Shown here: positions 24,301-36,354 of the stretch, in pieces
Layout of the letters: each line of letters begins with the position of its first letter
How positions within the stretch are numbered: the first letter of the stretch is position 1
Source of the DNA: Ulva prolifera
Lineage: Eukaryota > Chlorophyta > Ulvophyceae > Ulvales > Ulvaceae
Assembly: GCA_023078555.1 (NCBI GenBank)
Contig: CM041201.1
Coordinates: 1,371,713 to 1,435,712 of the forward strand
Length of the DNA: 64,000 bases
Direction: 5' to 3'
Position numbers and translations under genes: made by a program
The notes under the pieces: generated by a model
Databases searched by the model: none
What the model was told of the DNA's origin: nothing
The model's input: the letters and a program-made list of their open reading frames with translations, nothing else

Positions 24301-25914
24301 TTGCGCAGACGCCTTGCGCCATTCCCGTGCTCGGTTGAGCATGGCCGTGTGGCTCGAGTCACTCCGCCGCGATGGGTGAATAAACACATGCCCGAGAACA
24401 GTGGCTGCGCCAAAGGCATGTGTTGCTACGTGGGCCGAGGTTGCTAGCTCAAAATTTCACATCGAGAGGTAGTAGAGTTCGCACACCGGCTGTCGCGTCC
24501 GCTGTCGCGCCCGACCCCCAACTCCCAATGCGAGCCGACCTGCTCGCACTCATGGAAGTCTCAGCATCCGTGATGTGTCTTTGCAGGATCCGTCGGTCGT
24601 GAGAATGAAGCCGATTCCGCTCGCGGACGTCTGCACGAGATTTCAGGAGCTGTACGCATGCCTGAGCCTCATGCGAACTCAGGGACTCGCCCGAGACGCT
24701 GCCCATTGGCACGCCTCGTACTCAGCGGTGCTGTCTGACGACCACGCAATCACTGTGGTGCGGCCCCCCCAGCTGAAACGCTGTCCAGCAGCACATACCT
24801 GCTCACACACATTATACACATGCGTGCATGTGCAAGGGCAATGCTCTTGTGCTCCGTGCGCCTTCAATCTTCGGCTGGCATCACCGGCAGGGCTGTGGTA
24901 CGTGCTCGTACCCGGCCTAGTGCCATGACTGAGGGAGTGGATTTGCGGGACGGATTCCAAGGAACGGCCCGATACTCGGCCTCTGTCCTTTGTGACTACA
25001 TGCATGCACATCTGTCAAATCACACCGGCCATGATCGTCGACGTTCGTCGTATGACCTGCGTGAATGTGCACGCGCAGCGCACCTAGTTGGTGTGCGCAC
25101 TGGATGACGAACACTCGCACAAGCTTTAGTACGCGTGTTTCCCTGCCGAGTTCACTCTGTGTGCGTGAGCGCGGGCATCATCGGAGTCAGTGGTCAGTGC
25201 TCACACACTTGACACCACCATCGCAGATCTCTGCGTTGCAATGTTGTCATGAATCTCATATGACTGAAAGCATTGTTGGGCAGCCACGTCGGGTTTTGTT
25301 TTGATGCTTTCAGAAACGCATAACATCAGGTACTGGCACAAGGCATGATCATGAGCAGAAATGATCGGGTGCAGGAGGTGCCGTTCATGGTCAAGAGCTT
25401 CGAGCGGCTGCAGCTGCGGCCGCCGCAGCAGGTCCTGCTTGCCGCGGCGTGGCAGATGTGGGGCCGCAGCCGCCGCACGCAGGACCGACGCCTCCCCGCC
25501 GCATCGCAGCCGCTCGCGCGCCTCGCACGCCCGCACGAACTCACCCGGCCGTGGCACACCTGCCCGCACGGCGGCGCGGCCGCCGGCGAGGCGGCCCGGG
25601 GCCCCGGCGAGGCCTGCCTCTGCCCCGCGTGCGGCGACCGGCTCGCGCCGCGGCTGCTCGGCGTGAGCGTGAGCGCGCACGTGCACGCCGCGCGCGCGAT
25701 GCGACAGCTGCGCTCGTTCCAGGACCGTGACGCCGCGGCGATCGCGACCGTTGTCAATGCTGTATGCATGCCCGGCGTCTTCCTCACGGCGGAGCAGCTC
25801 GCGGCGCAGATGCATGTATCGATTGAGGCGAAGATGCCCGTTGCTGACTGGCTCAATCTCTGCCGCCTCGCTGACGAGGACCTGAAGCAGCGTGTTCTGT
25901 TCTCAGGCCTCTAG
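21347..25914 (+). CDS. bZIP transcription factor, five exons
   Basis: Exons 21347-21421, 22646-23366, 23784-24244, 24587-24757 and 25330-25914 join in frame (phases 0, 1, 0, 0) to 670 residues. An in-frame ATG at 21200 would add 49. Exon 1 encodes the basic region RELNRMSQTKYRKRMK, and exon 2 opens with the zipper. Across the junction the bZIP spacing is exact: N13, seven residues, R21, nine residues, L31. The following helix is long and charged (ELEETLKLRRKELQAAKARR), with imperfect leucine heptads. Downstream is an Ala-rich region, then a helical C-terminal domain (RFQELYACLSLMRTQGL, then HASYSAVLSDDHAITVVLAQ) ending in a CPAC...C-rich patch and LFSGL. I recall similar all-helical C-termini in algal bZIP proteins; treat that as weak. 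It should be a nuclear DNA-binding regulator. Targets are unknown. Intron 4 carries an element remnant. Confidence 0.75.
24828..25010 (+). mobile_element. 3'-end remnant of a reverse-transcriptase-type element inside a bZIP intron
   Basis: Starts with GGGCAATGCTCTTGTGCTCC, matching the end of the coding part at 18630-19190. It continues with GGGCTGTGGTACGTGCTCG and CGGCCTCTGTCCTTTGTGAC, matching (inverted) 16995-17110. It lies wholly within intron 4 (24758-25329). It is old and truncated. Confidence 0.55.
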
Positions 25915-28744
25915 CGGGCGGCTACCCCCGGTGAAGTGTAGTGTTCACCCCGCGGCAGGACAGAAGTTTATAGAGTACCCTATAGAAGGCGAAGGCGCAG
26001 CCTGAGCTGATTGGTGAACTCGGAGCGTTGCTCAATCAGACTGCCATGCGGGTGGCTGCAGGGGGATCGGCAAACCATGTCATGGTGTTGGTCCCACCTG
26101 TCCACCTCCGCTGTGTTCAAACAGAGGTCACGTTCCAGGACATGCATGCAAATGCAAGCTTGCGTGATCTGGCTGCTTGTGCTGGCTGTGACGTGTCACC
26201 GTGATGGAGCGGGCCGTGGCTTGGTTGGTAGCACCCAGGCACCGTCACAGAAGGAGGCATGGTGTGTGTGTGGCAAACATGGGGGTGGGAGCAGCAGCCC
26301 AGCGTGGCGGGCTGCATGCATCCACACCCCTGCTTATGCATGTGGTGTATGGGTTGTGGTGTTGTGCTGTGCATCAGAGTTGCGATGTTGTGTGTGATGT
26401 ACAGCATGCTGCAGACGCGGTGAGGTTTCAGGCCGACCGCGGCAGGCTGTGTCCGTGAGGGCACTGCGCTGTGTGAGAGCGTCCCCGCTAGTGGGGACTC
26501 ATATTGGTCTTATGGCACGTCTATCAGCGAATAATCATGAGTCGCCAGTTTTTTGTGCGGGGCGGGGCGAGGCGACGTGGGGGTGCACATGAGCTTCTGG
26601 CGGGCACCCGCGTTTCCGCCCCTCCCTTGCTGACTCAGCATTGCTGAGACCAGGCGCCGGAGGTGGCCATGGTAGTAGTGAGCGGCTGGTGCCGCCAGGG
26701 GGTATGACCAAGCTGGAGCATTTGGGGATGGATTTCAGATGACGTTGACGGCGCCCCGCGCTCCCGGCTGCGTGTGGCCGAGGCGCGGAGGGGGGCACGC
26801 ATGTTTCACGTGGGGAAAACAGCTCGGGCCCCCAAACAGTAGAGAGTGCGCATTGCCAGGGCACTGAGCTGGAGTGGCTGTGGATGCAATGGGCATGGTG
26901 TTTTTTTTGCGGGCAGCTTTGTATGCATGTGGAACAGGTGGCGGTGTGGGCCTGGAGGGCGGTTGCGTGTGCAGCTGAAAGATGGCCGCGGATGAATGTC
27001 GATGTGGGTGTTGCACCCGCATTCAGATGAGGTGCTTGCTGAGAGTGACGGTTGCGGGGTGACGGCATTTCATGAATGGTCGAGAAGTCGGCCGTGGTGT
27101 TGGCATGTGTGGCTGCGCAATACTGCTTGTGCGGGCTGTGTGTACGGGGACCAGGGTTGCTGATTTAAATTTACAATGTTCCCCCAGTTGGCGCAGAGGA
27201 ACAGAGACTGTAGCTATTGTAATCAGGCATTAGGTTGAATACCCCAGAGCTAGGTCAATCAGTATTGGATTTCGAATGCAGGCGCCATCTTGATTTGTGA
27301 AGCGGGGAACTTCCTGAAGATGTGGATGTCAGTGGACCACAGCTCCCGAGCGACATCGAAATGCTACATCTGATATCTTCTGGGACTAGGTCGCCCTACT
27401 CAGCCATACTACATCGGATACAACTTGAAGCTTTGCTAGATCTGCAAGAACGCACAATACGGGTCATTCACCCAGCTGCAGGTACGAGGCATTCGGAGGA
27501 CGACCTGCTGCAAATTAAATTTTGGAGCGCATCTCATTCTCAACTGTACTTAAAGTGTATAGATAGCTGGTTTGGTCCGCACACAGGAGGCCTATGGCTG
27601 GGCGTGTAGACTGATTGAGATCATCTCGAGATGCGGCATGCCGCTGTATCAATCCTCAAGGCGGGAGTGGCTTATACTTACAAATATAGTAAAGTCAGCT
27701 AGACCACATTGATATTTTAGTGCAAACTGGTAACAAGGTACGTCCAGATAGTCGCTGAAGCGCACGGACGACCTTCACTCATTAGTCCAGGAGCAGATTG
27801 TGCTTGGAGAGCCTGCGAGACCCAGCGTCCATACAGCGCAGCGAACGCGGCATCGCGGCTGCGCAGGAGCGTCGAGGAGCCCTGTCGCGACACGTGTCGC
27901 AGAGCTGACTGCAGGCCAGCTGGGCCTGAGGATCATGACCGCTAGCAGCGCCGGCGCCTTGTCTGGCGCGTGTGGTTTCACAAATTTGTGTGACTTTGTT
28001 TGCGACGATCGATGTATACCACGACATATGCACTCAGCTAAAGCCCTCGCCGCGTCTCATCAAAGCTGTTCCGGCCTTAACAAAGCAACTCTAGACTGTG
28101 CATCCCTCGACCGCAGGTACACGGACGACGGAGAGCCGGGCTCTCGGAGCCCTCTGCCGCGTGAGGGGTGGACACCGCGTGCCTCGTGCCAGGATATGGT
28201 GAAGCGTAGCTGGCAGGCTCTTGACAATGTGCCACTCGTCGTGAATTCCCGCAAACTTTGGTTAATTGGTGCACTTAATCGTATCAGTAGCAGTGGCTAT
28301 TGTGAGAGCTTGCCCACATTTCTGGAAGATTTTCCGCTTATCGCTCGGTCACACTCGAGCACTATCATCTCGCTAGCTATTGCTTGCCGCTATCACAGAG
28401 GAACAGAGTTAGCTATGCGCTCCTATCTGTTGTGAGATCTTGTAATGGCAGCGTGCAGCTTTCAGGGCCAGCTGTCGGCATGCAGACTGCATTGGCGTAT
28501 TCTGCCGATGTAAGGCTAAAGTCTACGCCACAGTAGAACGCAGATCCCCAAACTCTTTCTTAGTAGCTATTGTGTTATCAAAGCCATACGTGGTACGCTT
28601 GGCTGATCTTTCCAAGCTGGCGTACAGTTCGTTCGTGACTCTCGCTGACACACATCCGTAGCAAGGTCCTCGCTGTCCAGCTACCCTCGCTCCACACGTT
28701 GGCAACAATTATGTGTTATCTTCGCGACCTGGTTTGACGTTGCT
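25915..28744. other. Intergenic; two unassigned open frames
   Basis: Open frames at 27322-27609 (+, 95 residues) and 27800-28435 (+, 211 residues, ending KLWLIGALNRISSSGYCESL... and CRYHRGTELAMRSYLL) look more protein-like than the rest. They have no recognisable domain and no matched splice partners. The surrounding DNA, about 27150-28740, is less GC-rich than the flanking genes. I see nothing in 26500-27100 beyond a low-complexity minus-strand frame. Confidence 0.3.
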
Positions 28745-31700
28745 ATGATCATCGACGGCTTAACTCTTGCAGGGCAGCTGACGAGGCCACTCTTGGGCAC
28801 GCCCTGCCGAGCCGGTTCCCCGCTGATGCTCGCATCTCCATCATCACACTCTGAAAGCATGGTGATTGATGCTCAGACGTCCATCAGCCCAGATGTTTTG
28901 TGCTGTCCAGTCTCGCAAGACCCGTATGCACCAGCGGGGCCCCGCAGGCCCCGCATCCTTCCGTGCGGGCACTCGGTATCCCACGTTTCTCTTGCAGCAG
29001 TGCGCTTTCTGTCCCATCACAGCTGCCTTCACCGACGTCAGGGCTGGCGCATCCGGCGACGTACATAGCCTCGCGGGCTTTCCTACGAAGCTGCTCATGA
29101 ACAGACACGCTGCATTGCGCTTGCCAAGCCCGCTGTCCTGAACTGGCGGGGAAAACCCTCCAATACTGCCAGGGACACTCGGAATCACTTACTGTATGTA
29201 CATGTACATCTGACACGGCGGATATCGCTCGGGCTGCTTGGATGGGTGTGCTTTCACCTGGTGCCTGCGCTTCCACAGCAACTCACTCCTTATCCATGCG
29301 CACATGTACCATTCGACCAGCCGAAAGATGTCGATACAGCACCCCAATTTCCATCACTTTGTCCACGTGTAGGTCCTCAGGCAAGCCTGCGCCGCGTCCC
29401 GCCGCTGCCCCATCTGCCGGCAGCAGCTGCACAACAAAATCGCCTCATCCTACCCCCTCAACTTCGCTGTGCTGGACCTCCTCGGCGCCCCAGACGATGG
29501 TATCGAGGACCACGCCTGCCCTTCATGCAGAGACGAGGCTGTCAAGCTGCCCAGCATAGCCACCCAGACGCTCCACAGCCCCTCTCCGGAGCCGTGCGCG
29601 CCAACCACCCCACAGCTGCCCCTCTGTGGCACCCCCCAGGACACAGCGCAGCCCCAGCTTGAAGAAGGGGTGGACGTCTGCGACGAGGACGCACCGATGC
29701 ATGCCGCAGAGGCGGCCGCGGCGCTGTTTCCGGGGGAGGCCTGGCTTGCCGACCGCGCCGCGGTGCGCCTGGCGGCGGTCGGCCTGCTCCCCGCGCTGCG
29801 TGCTGGGCGCCGCGGCGCAGTCCCCGATACGGTGTGGAACCGCACCGTTTCACGGTTCCGGCTGCCTGAGACGTTTGTGAGGAGGGCGGTCGAGGCGCAT
29901 GCATCCGACCCGGCGGCGAAGTGCGGCGGCAACATGCCACGTGACGCCTCTGATGGTACGCTCCATCAGCGCCGTGTGGTAGCCTGGATGGCCTGGTGCC
30001 CCAGAAGCCGCTGCATCCCCCGGTTCTATATAGCGCACATGCTGTGTCTGTTGGGCTGCTTCCTCGGCAGCGTATATATATACTGAAGTGGTGTGTGTGG
30101 TGTGGCCGTGCGTAGAGTCTCAGCGGGGACGCGCCCGATCAGCTTCATGTGGGCCGAGCATCCGTCGTGCAAGTCTGCTGGTGGGGGTACATGCCACTGA
30201 ATGACTGGCAATAAGGTGGATGTTAGCGCTCACAAGCCCGGCTTGTGAACACCACGTGCTGAATTCTGCATGTACACACATAATCGAGTACAGGCCCTAC
30301 AATCACACGCTTACAACAGGAGGCCTGCGACGCACTGAAATGCCGTTGCGTGCTGTGCTCAGCATGTTGCATGGCGTGTGCAGCTTCGTCGTTGATTCCT
30401 CTCGGCCCATGTGTGAGCTGCTTTGGTAGGCATCGTGAACTACATGCATGTCCCACTGTTCCATACCCCGGTGCTCTCACGCGCAACTAGTCCCTAATCC
30501 TTTCCTGACATTCACCTGAATCATGCGCACCGATCTTGCAGCACACCAACAGATCACTCGAGGCAGTTAAATCCAGAGACATCACGCCCATCACCACCAT
30601 GATGACACCCAGATCTCAGGCGTTCGCACATTGTGGTCGGGCCTGCTGAACGATCCCTCAATGCTGCAGATCCATCAAGGCCCTCGCTAGCGGTACACTA
30701 CCACAGCCTGCGGCCTCCCCATGCGCTCGCCGGCGCGTCCCCCAACCCCGCGACGCCCTCGGACCCGCTCCTCCGCCACGAGTTCCGCCGGGCCGCCCTC
30801 CCGCACGTCGTGCCGCAGCTGCTGCCGAAGGTCTGGGAGCACATGCTCCCGCTGCTCGGCTTCTTCCACGACCGTGCGCGCGCCAGCGACGCCGTGGCGG
30901 CTGACGCCCCAAGGGCCCCTGGAATGCTGCGGCGGAGGGCGGCCGCTGAGCCCGCTCCCCGCTTCGGGCTGGTGTATGCAGACATCGGGGAGACGCTGTC
31001 AGATCGATACCTCACCGGGGAGCCTGCCACGAGAGGCATGTCGTTTGTGCACGTGGTGCGTGATCGTTTCGTGCATGGTGCTCATGCATGTGGGATCGTG
31101 CGTGCGCATGCTTGTGGTGTACTGCGTTTGCTGTCAGTTGTCGCGTAGAAGTGGAGCCGAATGCAGTCGTCCGAATGCCGTCGTCACAAGCCAGTGGTGC
31201 CGGGGGGCTTCATACCGTTGCAGGCACAATTTGCCTTGACCGTAGTATGCTGCCTGTCTCTACACACCGAAAGAACACCTTGTGGGACATCCAATCGCAA
31301 CGATCGCCCGCGTTCGCGTCACCATGGCTGCCTTGGCCACCCCCTAGCCCTGAGCATAGGTTCCGCTTCATGGACAAATTCTACGCTGGTGCATAGTATC
31401 AACCCAACCGCCACAGGGTGACTAGGACGCCAATCTGGCTGTGGACCCTCGAGCTGGAGCTCTGCCACCGGCACCGCCCTGACATCGGCAACCGTGCAGG
31501 TGTCCATTCTGAGCCAACTCGCCGCCCTGTTGGCGCTGTGCCACAACAGCGCCCTCGCGGCGGAGCGCTTCTGCCCCTTGCGCCCGTCCTCCATCCGGAT
31601 CCTCCCGGTGAAGGGCTCAACCCCAGGCGACACTGCGGCCGGGGTCGCGGTGCGGGTCGCCCCTCCGGCACAGGACCAGGCGTCCGGCAGCTTCTGCCGC

Positions 31701-32957
31701 TCCAGAATGGCGCGGTGTCTACAAGACGCGGACGAGCTATGCACCCCCGATGTCGCCGCGCTGCACCCTCGCGTCTGCGAGTGCATGCGGACAGACGTGT
31801 GGAGGCTCGGGGCGCTCGGGGCGGTGCTGATGGCGGTGCATGTGTACGGCGAGGATGCGCCGCAGCAGCTTGCGCGGGCGGGCAACGTGCAGCTGCTGCT
31901 GGGTGATCTGATGACCGCCTTGGGGCATCGGCCGTGCGCACGCACTGGTGTCCTGGATGCTATACAGGTGTGAGACTCCTCGTGGCAGTTTGGGGACCCT
32001 AGCCGCCACGCCATTGGATTGCCGTATCGCACGGCAGTGCCAGTCTATACAGCCTCGACGCCATTGGATTGCCACACTCCTTGCCTTGTGAGTCTGCCGG
32101 GGCGGCACGCTGGCGAGGTCGGTAGGCTGCCCATTTGCCGGCCGAATAGGTTTTGGCTAGGGTCGCGTGAAAGCCATCTGTGTTGCCACCCAGGCTCACC
32201 ACAGTAATGTGGCCGCGTTTCTACTGAGACCATAGCAGTCGCATTCACTGAGCAGCTCCTTTCGGTGTGAGTTGAACCCGTGGCGACTGTGAGCTTTGAA
32301 CGATTCCGCATCGTTCGAAAATGCACCAGCGACCTGAACAGCACACGATTTCACGTATGCACAGCAGCAACGTATCCTCACCTGTTTTAGCATCACCCGA
32401 TCCTACGGCATGTTGCACAATACGCACGCACCCAGGATACAGATTCTTTCAGATTCACACCTCCAATGCAAAAGCGCCGTGTCTGGTAGTGTGCAATGCA
32501 TTGTGCATGAACTTGGTATGCATGCCCTTGCAAAACGAACCTCGGACCGAATTGAACCAATATATTGTGGGTGCAGGGGTGCCTCCATGACGATCCTCAA
32601 GAGCGGTGGCATGTGGCGCGGGTCGTCGACACCCTAGACCAAGCCATTAGCATAACACAGTCACGGTGCCGCATGCTACGAGCGCCCGCTCCACAATCTG
32701 TGCAACGGCCCGGAGCTGGTGTGGCTGCAGCCGAGGTGGGTGGAGATGCGCAGACCCGGCCACAACAGCGGGCGCGGCAGACCCGAGTGCTGACTGGTGC
32801 TGAGGGGGGTGCAGATGGTTCTCAGCATGGAGGACCGGAAACCAGCGGGAGCCGGCCGGCGCCGAGGTGCCATATGTCTAGTACAGTCCGTGTGTGCTCG
32901 TGTGGAAGTGTGCTATGCTTTGTGCTTTGTGCTGTTGCGCGGGTTGTCAGTCTTTGA
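28745..32957 (+). CDS. RING-like / pseudokinase protein 2 (KEG-like), five exons
   Basis: Exons 28745-28999, 29373-29955, 30670-31055, 31500-31967 and 32577-32957 join in frame (phases 0, 1, 0, 0) to 690 residues. The RING-like domain is split by intron 1: CCPVSQDPY (C54), LPCGHSVSHVSL (C74, H76), then SRRCPICRQQL (C97, C100), followed by YPLNFAVLDLL, the helix that also follows the RING in plant KEG. The second zinc site is complete; the first keeps only C54. The kinase part shows HMLPLLGFF and FGLVYADIGETLSDRYL (N-lobe and hinge). AERFCPLRPSSIRIL stands where HRDLKPxNIL is expected. TDVWRLGALG and DDPQERWHVARVVDTL are subdomains IX and XI. No VAIK Lys, HRD Asp or DFG can be found. The C-terminal tail is low-complexity. 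The intron positions and phases equal those of 7829-12464, so the two arose by duplication. The start could be 28859. Confidence 0.74.
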
Positions 32958-33376
32958 AGCAGGCATTGCTGTGGTGAAGGCCGTGAGCCTTCGTTAACCT
33001 GTATAGCTTCTTGTTCTGCAGCGGCCGTCATGCCGTGGTGTCATGTCGCTGAATGCGATGGGGGAGGACTTGCCACGAGTGTGGGGGAGCTGCCAGACCA
33101 TTGGTGGTGCACCACATGCTGTGGTTTGGGTGCGGAGGTGCCAGATCCCGATGATTGGCGGTTTTTTTTTTTTTTTTGCGGTATCATCCTGCTGTTCTGT
33201 GTGGAGTGACAGCAGTGGCCCTCGAACATGACAGCGTCGCGGGTGGTAGACTTGCAGTGCCTACTCCTAGGCTTTGGTACATTAATTTAACCGGTATCCT
33301 GGGTCCCCAGATGACCTGTGCAGAACCCACCCCATGTCGCCCGTAAAAGAAGTGGAAGGTGGTGTGACTGTCGGGT
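32958..33376. other. Intergenic; T16 tract
   Basis: No gene is seen. A run of 16 T lies at 33162-33177. Confidence 0.5.
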
Positions 33377-33447
33377 GCAGCTGCCGAGAATCGAACTCGG
33401 ATCTTCACGGCCACAACGTGAAATTCTAACCATTAAACCACAGCTGC
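33377..33447 (-). tRNA. tRNA-His (GTG)
   Basis: On the minus strand the 71-nt gene folds as a complete cloverleaf. The acceptor GCAGCTG pairs with CAGCTGC over 7 bp. The anticodon stem TCACG/CGTGA encloses loop TTGTGGC with anticodon GTG. The T-arm is CCGAG-TTCGATT-CTCGG. No CCA is encoded and no intron is present. The D-arm has the usual AATGGTTA loop. Confidence 0.96.
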
Positions 33448-34630
33448 TTCCGCGACAGCTTTGCATAATTGGATCATTTATATCACGAAAACCTTGCCTG
33501 GCTGCTCAAGAATCTCAGCTGGAGTTCAGTCCCGCAGCGCTCAGTCTGCCAGTCCAGGCTATGACATTCACGCGGCCGCAAGAAGAGTCGCAGATTGCAG
33601 ACGCAAAAGACGCCCGACGGATATCTGCTCATGAGTCATGACGCCCTTGCACGGTTGTGCAGTGTGTGGCTGCGATTCAGTGACGATTGTCCACACTGTC
33701 CATGCCACCAGAATATACTTCTCTCTTGCATTTGCACCATGCAGGTGTACGCGTGTCGTAGTGAAGCTACATGACCTCAGACGAACGGGCGAGTAGCAGG
33801 TGTTGAGCAGTTGATGCGCGTGAGGTCAGGGCCGTGGGTCATGCTGGTCATGCTCATTCGCGCTTACTGTCTCGCTTGGTCGAGGCAGCGTAACCACAAT
33901 AATCACGTCTCTCGCAACCTCCGGCAAGCGAATTTAGAAGACGAGAGTGAAACAGGAATATCATTACTGTTTATTTTCTGCATTTAGCAGCGTTCACCCC
34001 ACCGCCAACTACATTTCTACAGCTAAACCCCTCGAACAGCCGGACAGTGTTACAAGCATGGCTCTCCCTGTGCAAGGCCTATCTGGCTTATCTCCGAAGC
34101 TGCACCACCAATGTCGCTACAAAGACATGGATATAATCACGCAGGCTGCGTCTGTGCAAGCGGGACAGCGCGAGCGCGAACGAGTGCTCCATTCGGTGCG
34201 GTACTGCATCTGGCCAGAACCGATACAAACACCAACTGCGGTGCTGCTGCGTTAGCGGCCATCGAGCGTGGAAACACTCGTTCCTGTTATAGTACTGAGT
34301 GTTGTGCATGATTGATAGTGCGGTGCTATGTGCCGCACATCTGGGCTTTGTGCACGCCGGAGCCACAGCGAACGTGCGCGCTACGCCCGAGAATGTCAGA
34401 ACCATTACTGATGACTTGCACGCGCACATTCACACACTCATGCAGTGCGATATGTTATCTCCTCAGCAGCGATGTGGGGCCGTATAGCGCTCAGTGTTCG
34501 AGTAGGGAGGCTAGGACTCGAAGTACATAACTGTGGCCACAGGCTGACGACGTCACCGCGACTTCAAATGAACTCCCAGAGCCTTGAACGCGAATGGCGT
34601 CTGCAATCACATTGCTTGCTCATGCTGCAG
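33448..34630. other. Upstream of the PP2C-like gene; missing first exon(s) may lie here
   Basis: The PP2C-like frame at 34631 opens at an acceptor, so at least one 5' exon is unaccounted for. Candidate ATG-bearing stretches lie at 34058 (MALPVQGLSGLSPKL...) and around 34310-34440. Neither joins with certainty. Confidence 0.3.
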
Positions 34631-36354
34631 GTATGCACGGAAGGGAAAAGACCGTTTGTTCTTCTGGCAGTCATCAGGCATCGCAATGCTAGCCCTCCCG
34701 CAGATTACATCTTCAACCAACTGCAACCCCAAGTCAAGAAAGCTCTGTCCACTGCATCTCAAGATACGTCCAGGGACGATTCACCACTACAATCAGCATT
34801 TGTGCGCCTGTGCGCTTCATTCAAGAAGCTTTCAGCATATGCTGAGTCCATCTTTGCTTACACGGAGACTGTGGCAGCTCTGTTGGATCTGAAGACGATG
34901 CAGCTTCACACCGTGAGCTTCGGCTCAGGCTCCATGGCTCCATATGTAGTACGGAGTGACGGGCTGGAGATTGAACCGGAGCAGCGGAGGTCCCACTACT
35001 GTGACAACCACACCGTCGCAGACTGTACGTATGAGGGCTTTTCGGGCCAAAGCTTTGTGCTCATAGGCAGCTCGGGCCTGTGGTGCGCTCTATCTGCTTC
35101 TGAACTCGTGCAATTGTCCTGGCAAGCATGCTCTCTGTGGGGTCTGGTGACCAGTCAATGCTGCTCCGTCATCGTGCATGCGCACTGAGCCTTGCCATGC
35201 TGCTGTATTCCAGAGCGGCAATGCAAACAGTGCAGCTGCAAGCCACTGCCTCGAAGCCCTGTGATGCCATATCCACGGTGCTTGCATCATTTCCACACAT
35301 GCTCTCCTCCCCGCACGCCTGGTCACGAGCAATTCATCGCAGTTCCCATGATCCAAGGCAGTCTTCCTACAGGCGCTGTGCAAACTCTGCTGCAATCTGA
35401 CGCCGTGCATGCAGGAAGTACACGCATCCTCGCAAGGCTGCGCTGCACACCGTCGCGTTCTCCGCCGCCACGCACCTCTCCACCGCTGCCCACCAACACG
35501 ACTCCGCCTCGGCGATTGTGCGCAGCGCACTCCGGGAGGTCACAACACGCTGCGAGGCCTCCGCCTCGGCCCGCCTCTCCTGCCTCAACACCCTCTCCCA
35601 GCTCGACCGCCTCCGCCCGGGGAGCCGCTCGGAGCTCCTTGACACCAGCGGCATTGCGCCACGCATGCGCGGCGACGTCCACCCGGACCTCACCGCAGCG
35701 ACGCTCTCCTTCACAGAGCACTCCCCGCCGCCTGTGCGGCTTCGGCGGCCGCAGTCGGTCGGGTCGTTCACGTCGAGAATGTTCCGACTGGGAAGCTTCG
35801 GGGAGATGGCCTCGCTCGGGGGCTCCCCGCGGTGTTCCGCCAGCACTGCGTCCCCCACAGCCCGCAGCACAAACGCACAAAGCCCACTGAGTCTGACGCG
35901 GCCGTATTCCGACGATGTGGCTATGCCGGATACGCAGGCGGTGAGGAAACAGCAGAAGCATGGGCGCCGAGAAGGTGGCGCCTGTCGCCACGGACACGCC
36001 GCCGAGCCTGCGCTGCTCGTGCGTAGCCAGCCCGGCAGCCCGCTGTCCAGCTGTGTTGATATGTGTGGTGTGGCTGGTGAACATGCGCCACATGAGTCGC
36101 GGAGGTGGGCGCTGGTACGGACATATGTGAGCTTGTTGACGCGGGAGAAGCGGTTGCGGCGGCAAGCGTGGCGGGAGGTGTCGGGGGCGGTGTTGCGAAG
36201 AACGGTGAGCTGTGCAGCGATGCGAGATGGCCACAGTGACGCGGCGGTGACGCCGAGCACCAGCGCCGCCAGTCTGCACGCGCTGAGCAACTCGGAGTGG
36301 GAGGAATCGAACACATCTGTCGCTGAAATGCAGGCCGCTGGCGAGTGTTGTTGA
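34631..36354 (+). CDS. PP2C-fold pseudophosphatase-like protein, partial (5' end unresolved)
   Basis: Two exons, 34631-35082 and 35415-36354, join in phase 2 across an intron starting GTGCGC and ending GTGCATGCAG, giving 463 residues. The order of elements follows PP2C: RPFVLLAVIRHRN where VFDGHGG is expected, ADYIFNQLQPQVKKAL as the following helix, and TETVAALLDLKTMQLHTVSF for the GSTA-VxxL strand. GSGSMAPYVVRSDG stands in place of GDSRAVL, and SFVLIGSSGLW in place of FLILASDGLWD. A final AAxxL...A...ASAIV segment follows after the intron. The metal-binding aspartates of those motifs are all replaced, so the protein would not be an active PP2C phosphatase. The C-terminal 270 residues are Ser/Arg-rich and of unknown role. 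The fold assignment rests on motif order only. The first PP2C motif should lie in an upstream exon that I could not place. Confidence 0.55.

Noticed and set aside
26535-27068. 177-residue minus-strand open frame
   Set aside because: Composition is Pro/Ser/His-rich and random-looking, with no domain and no splice partners.
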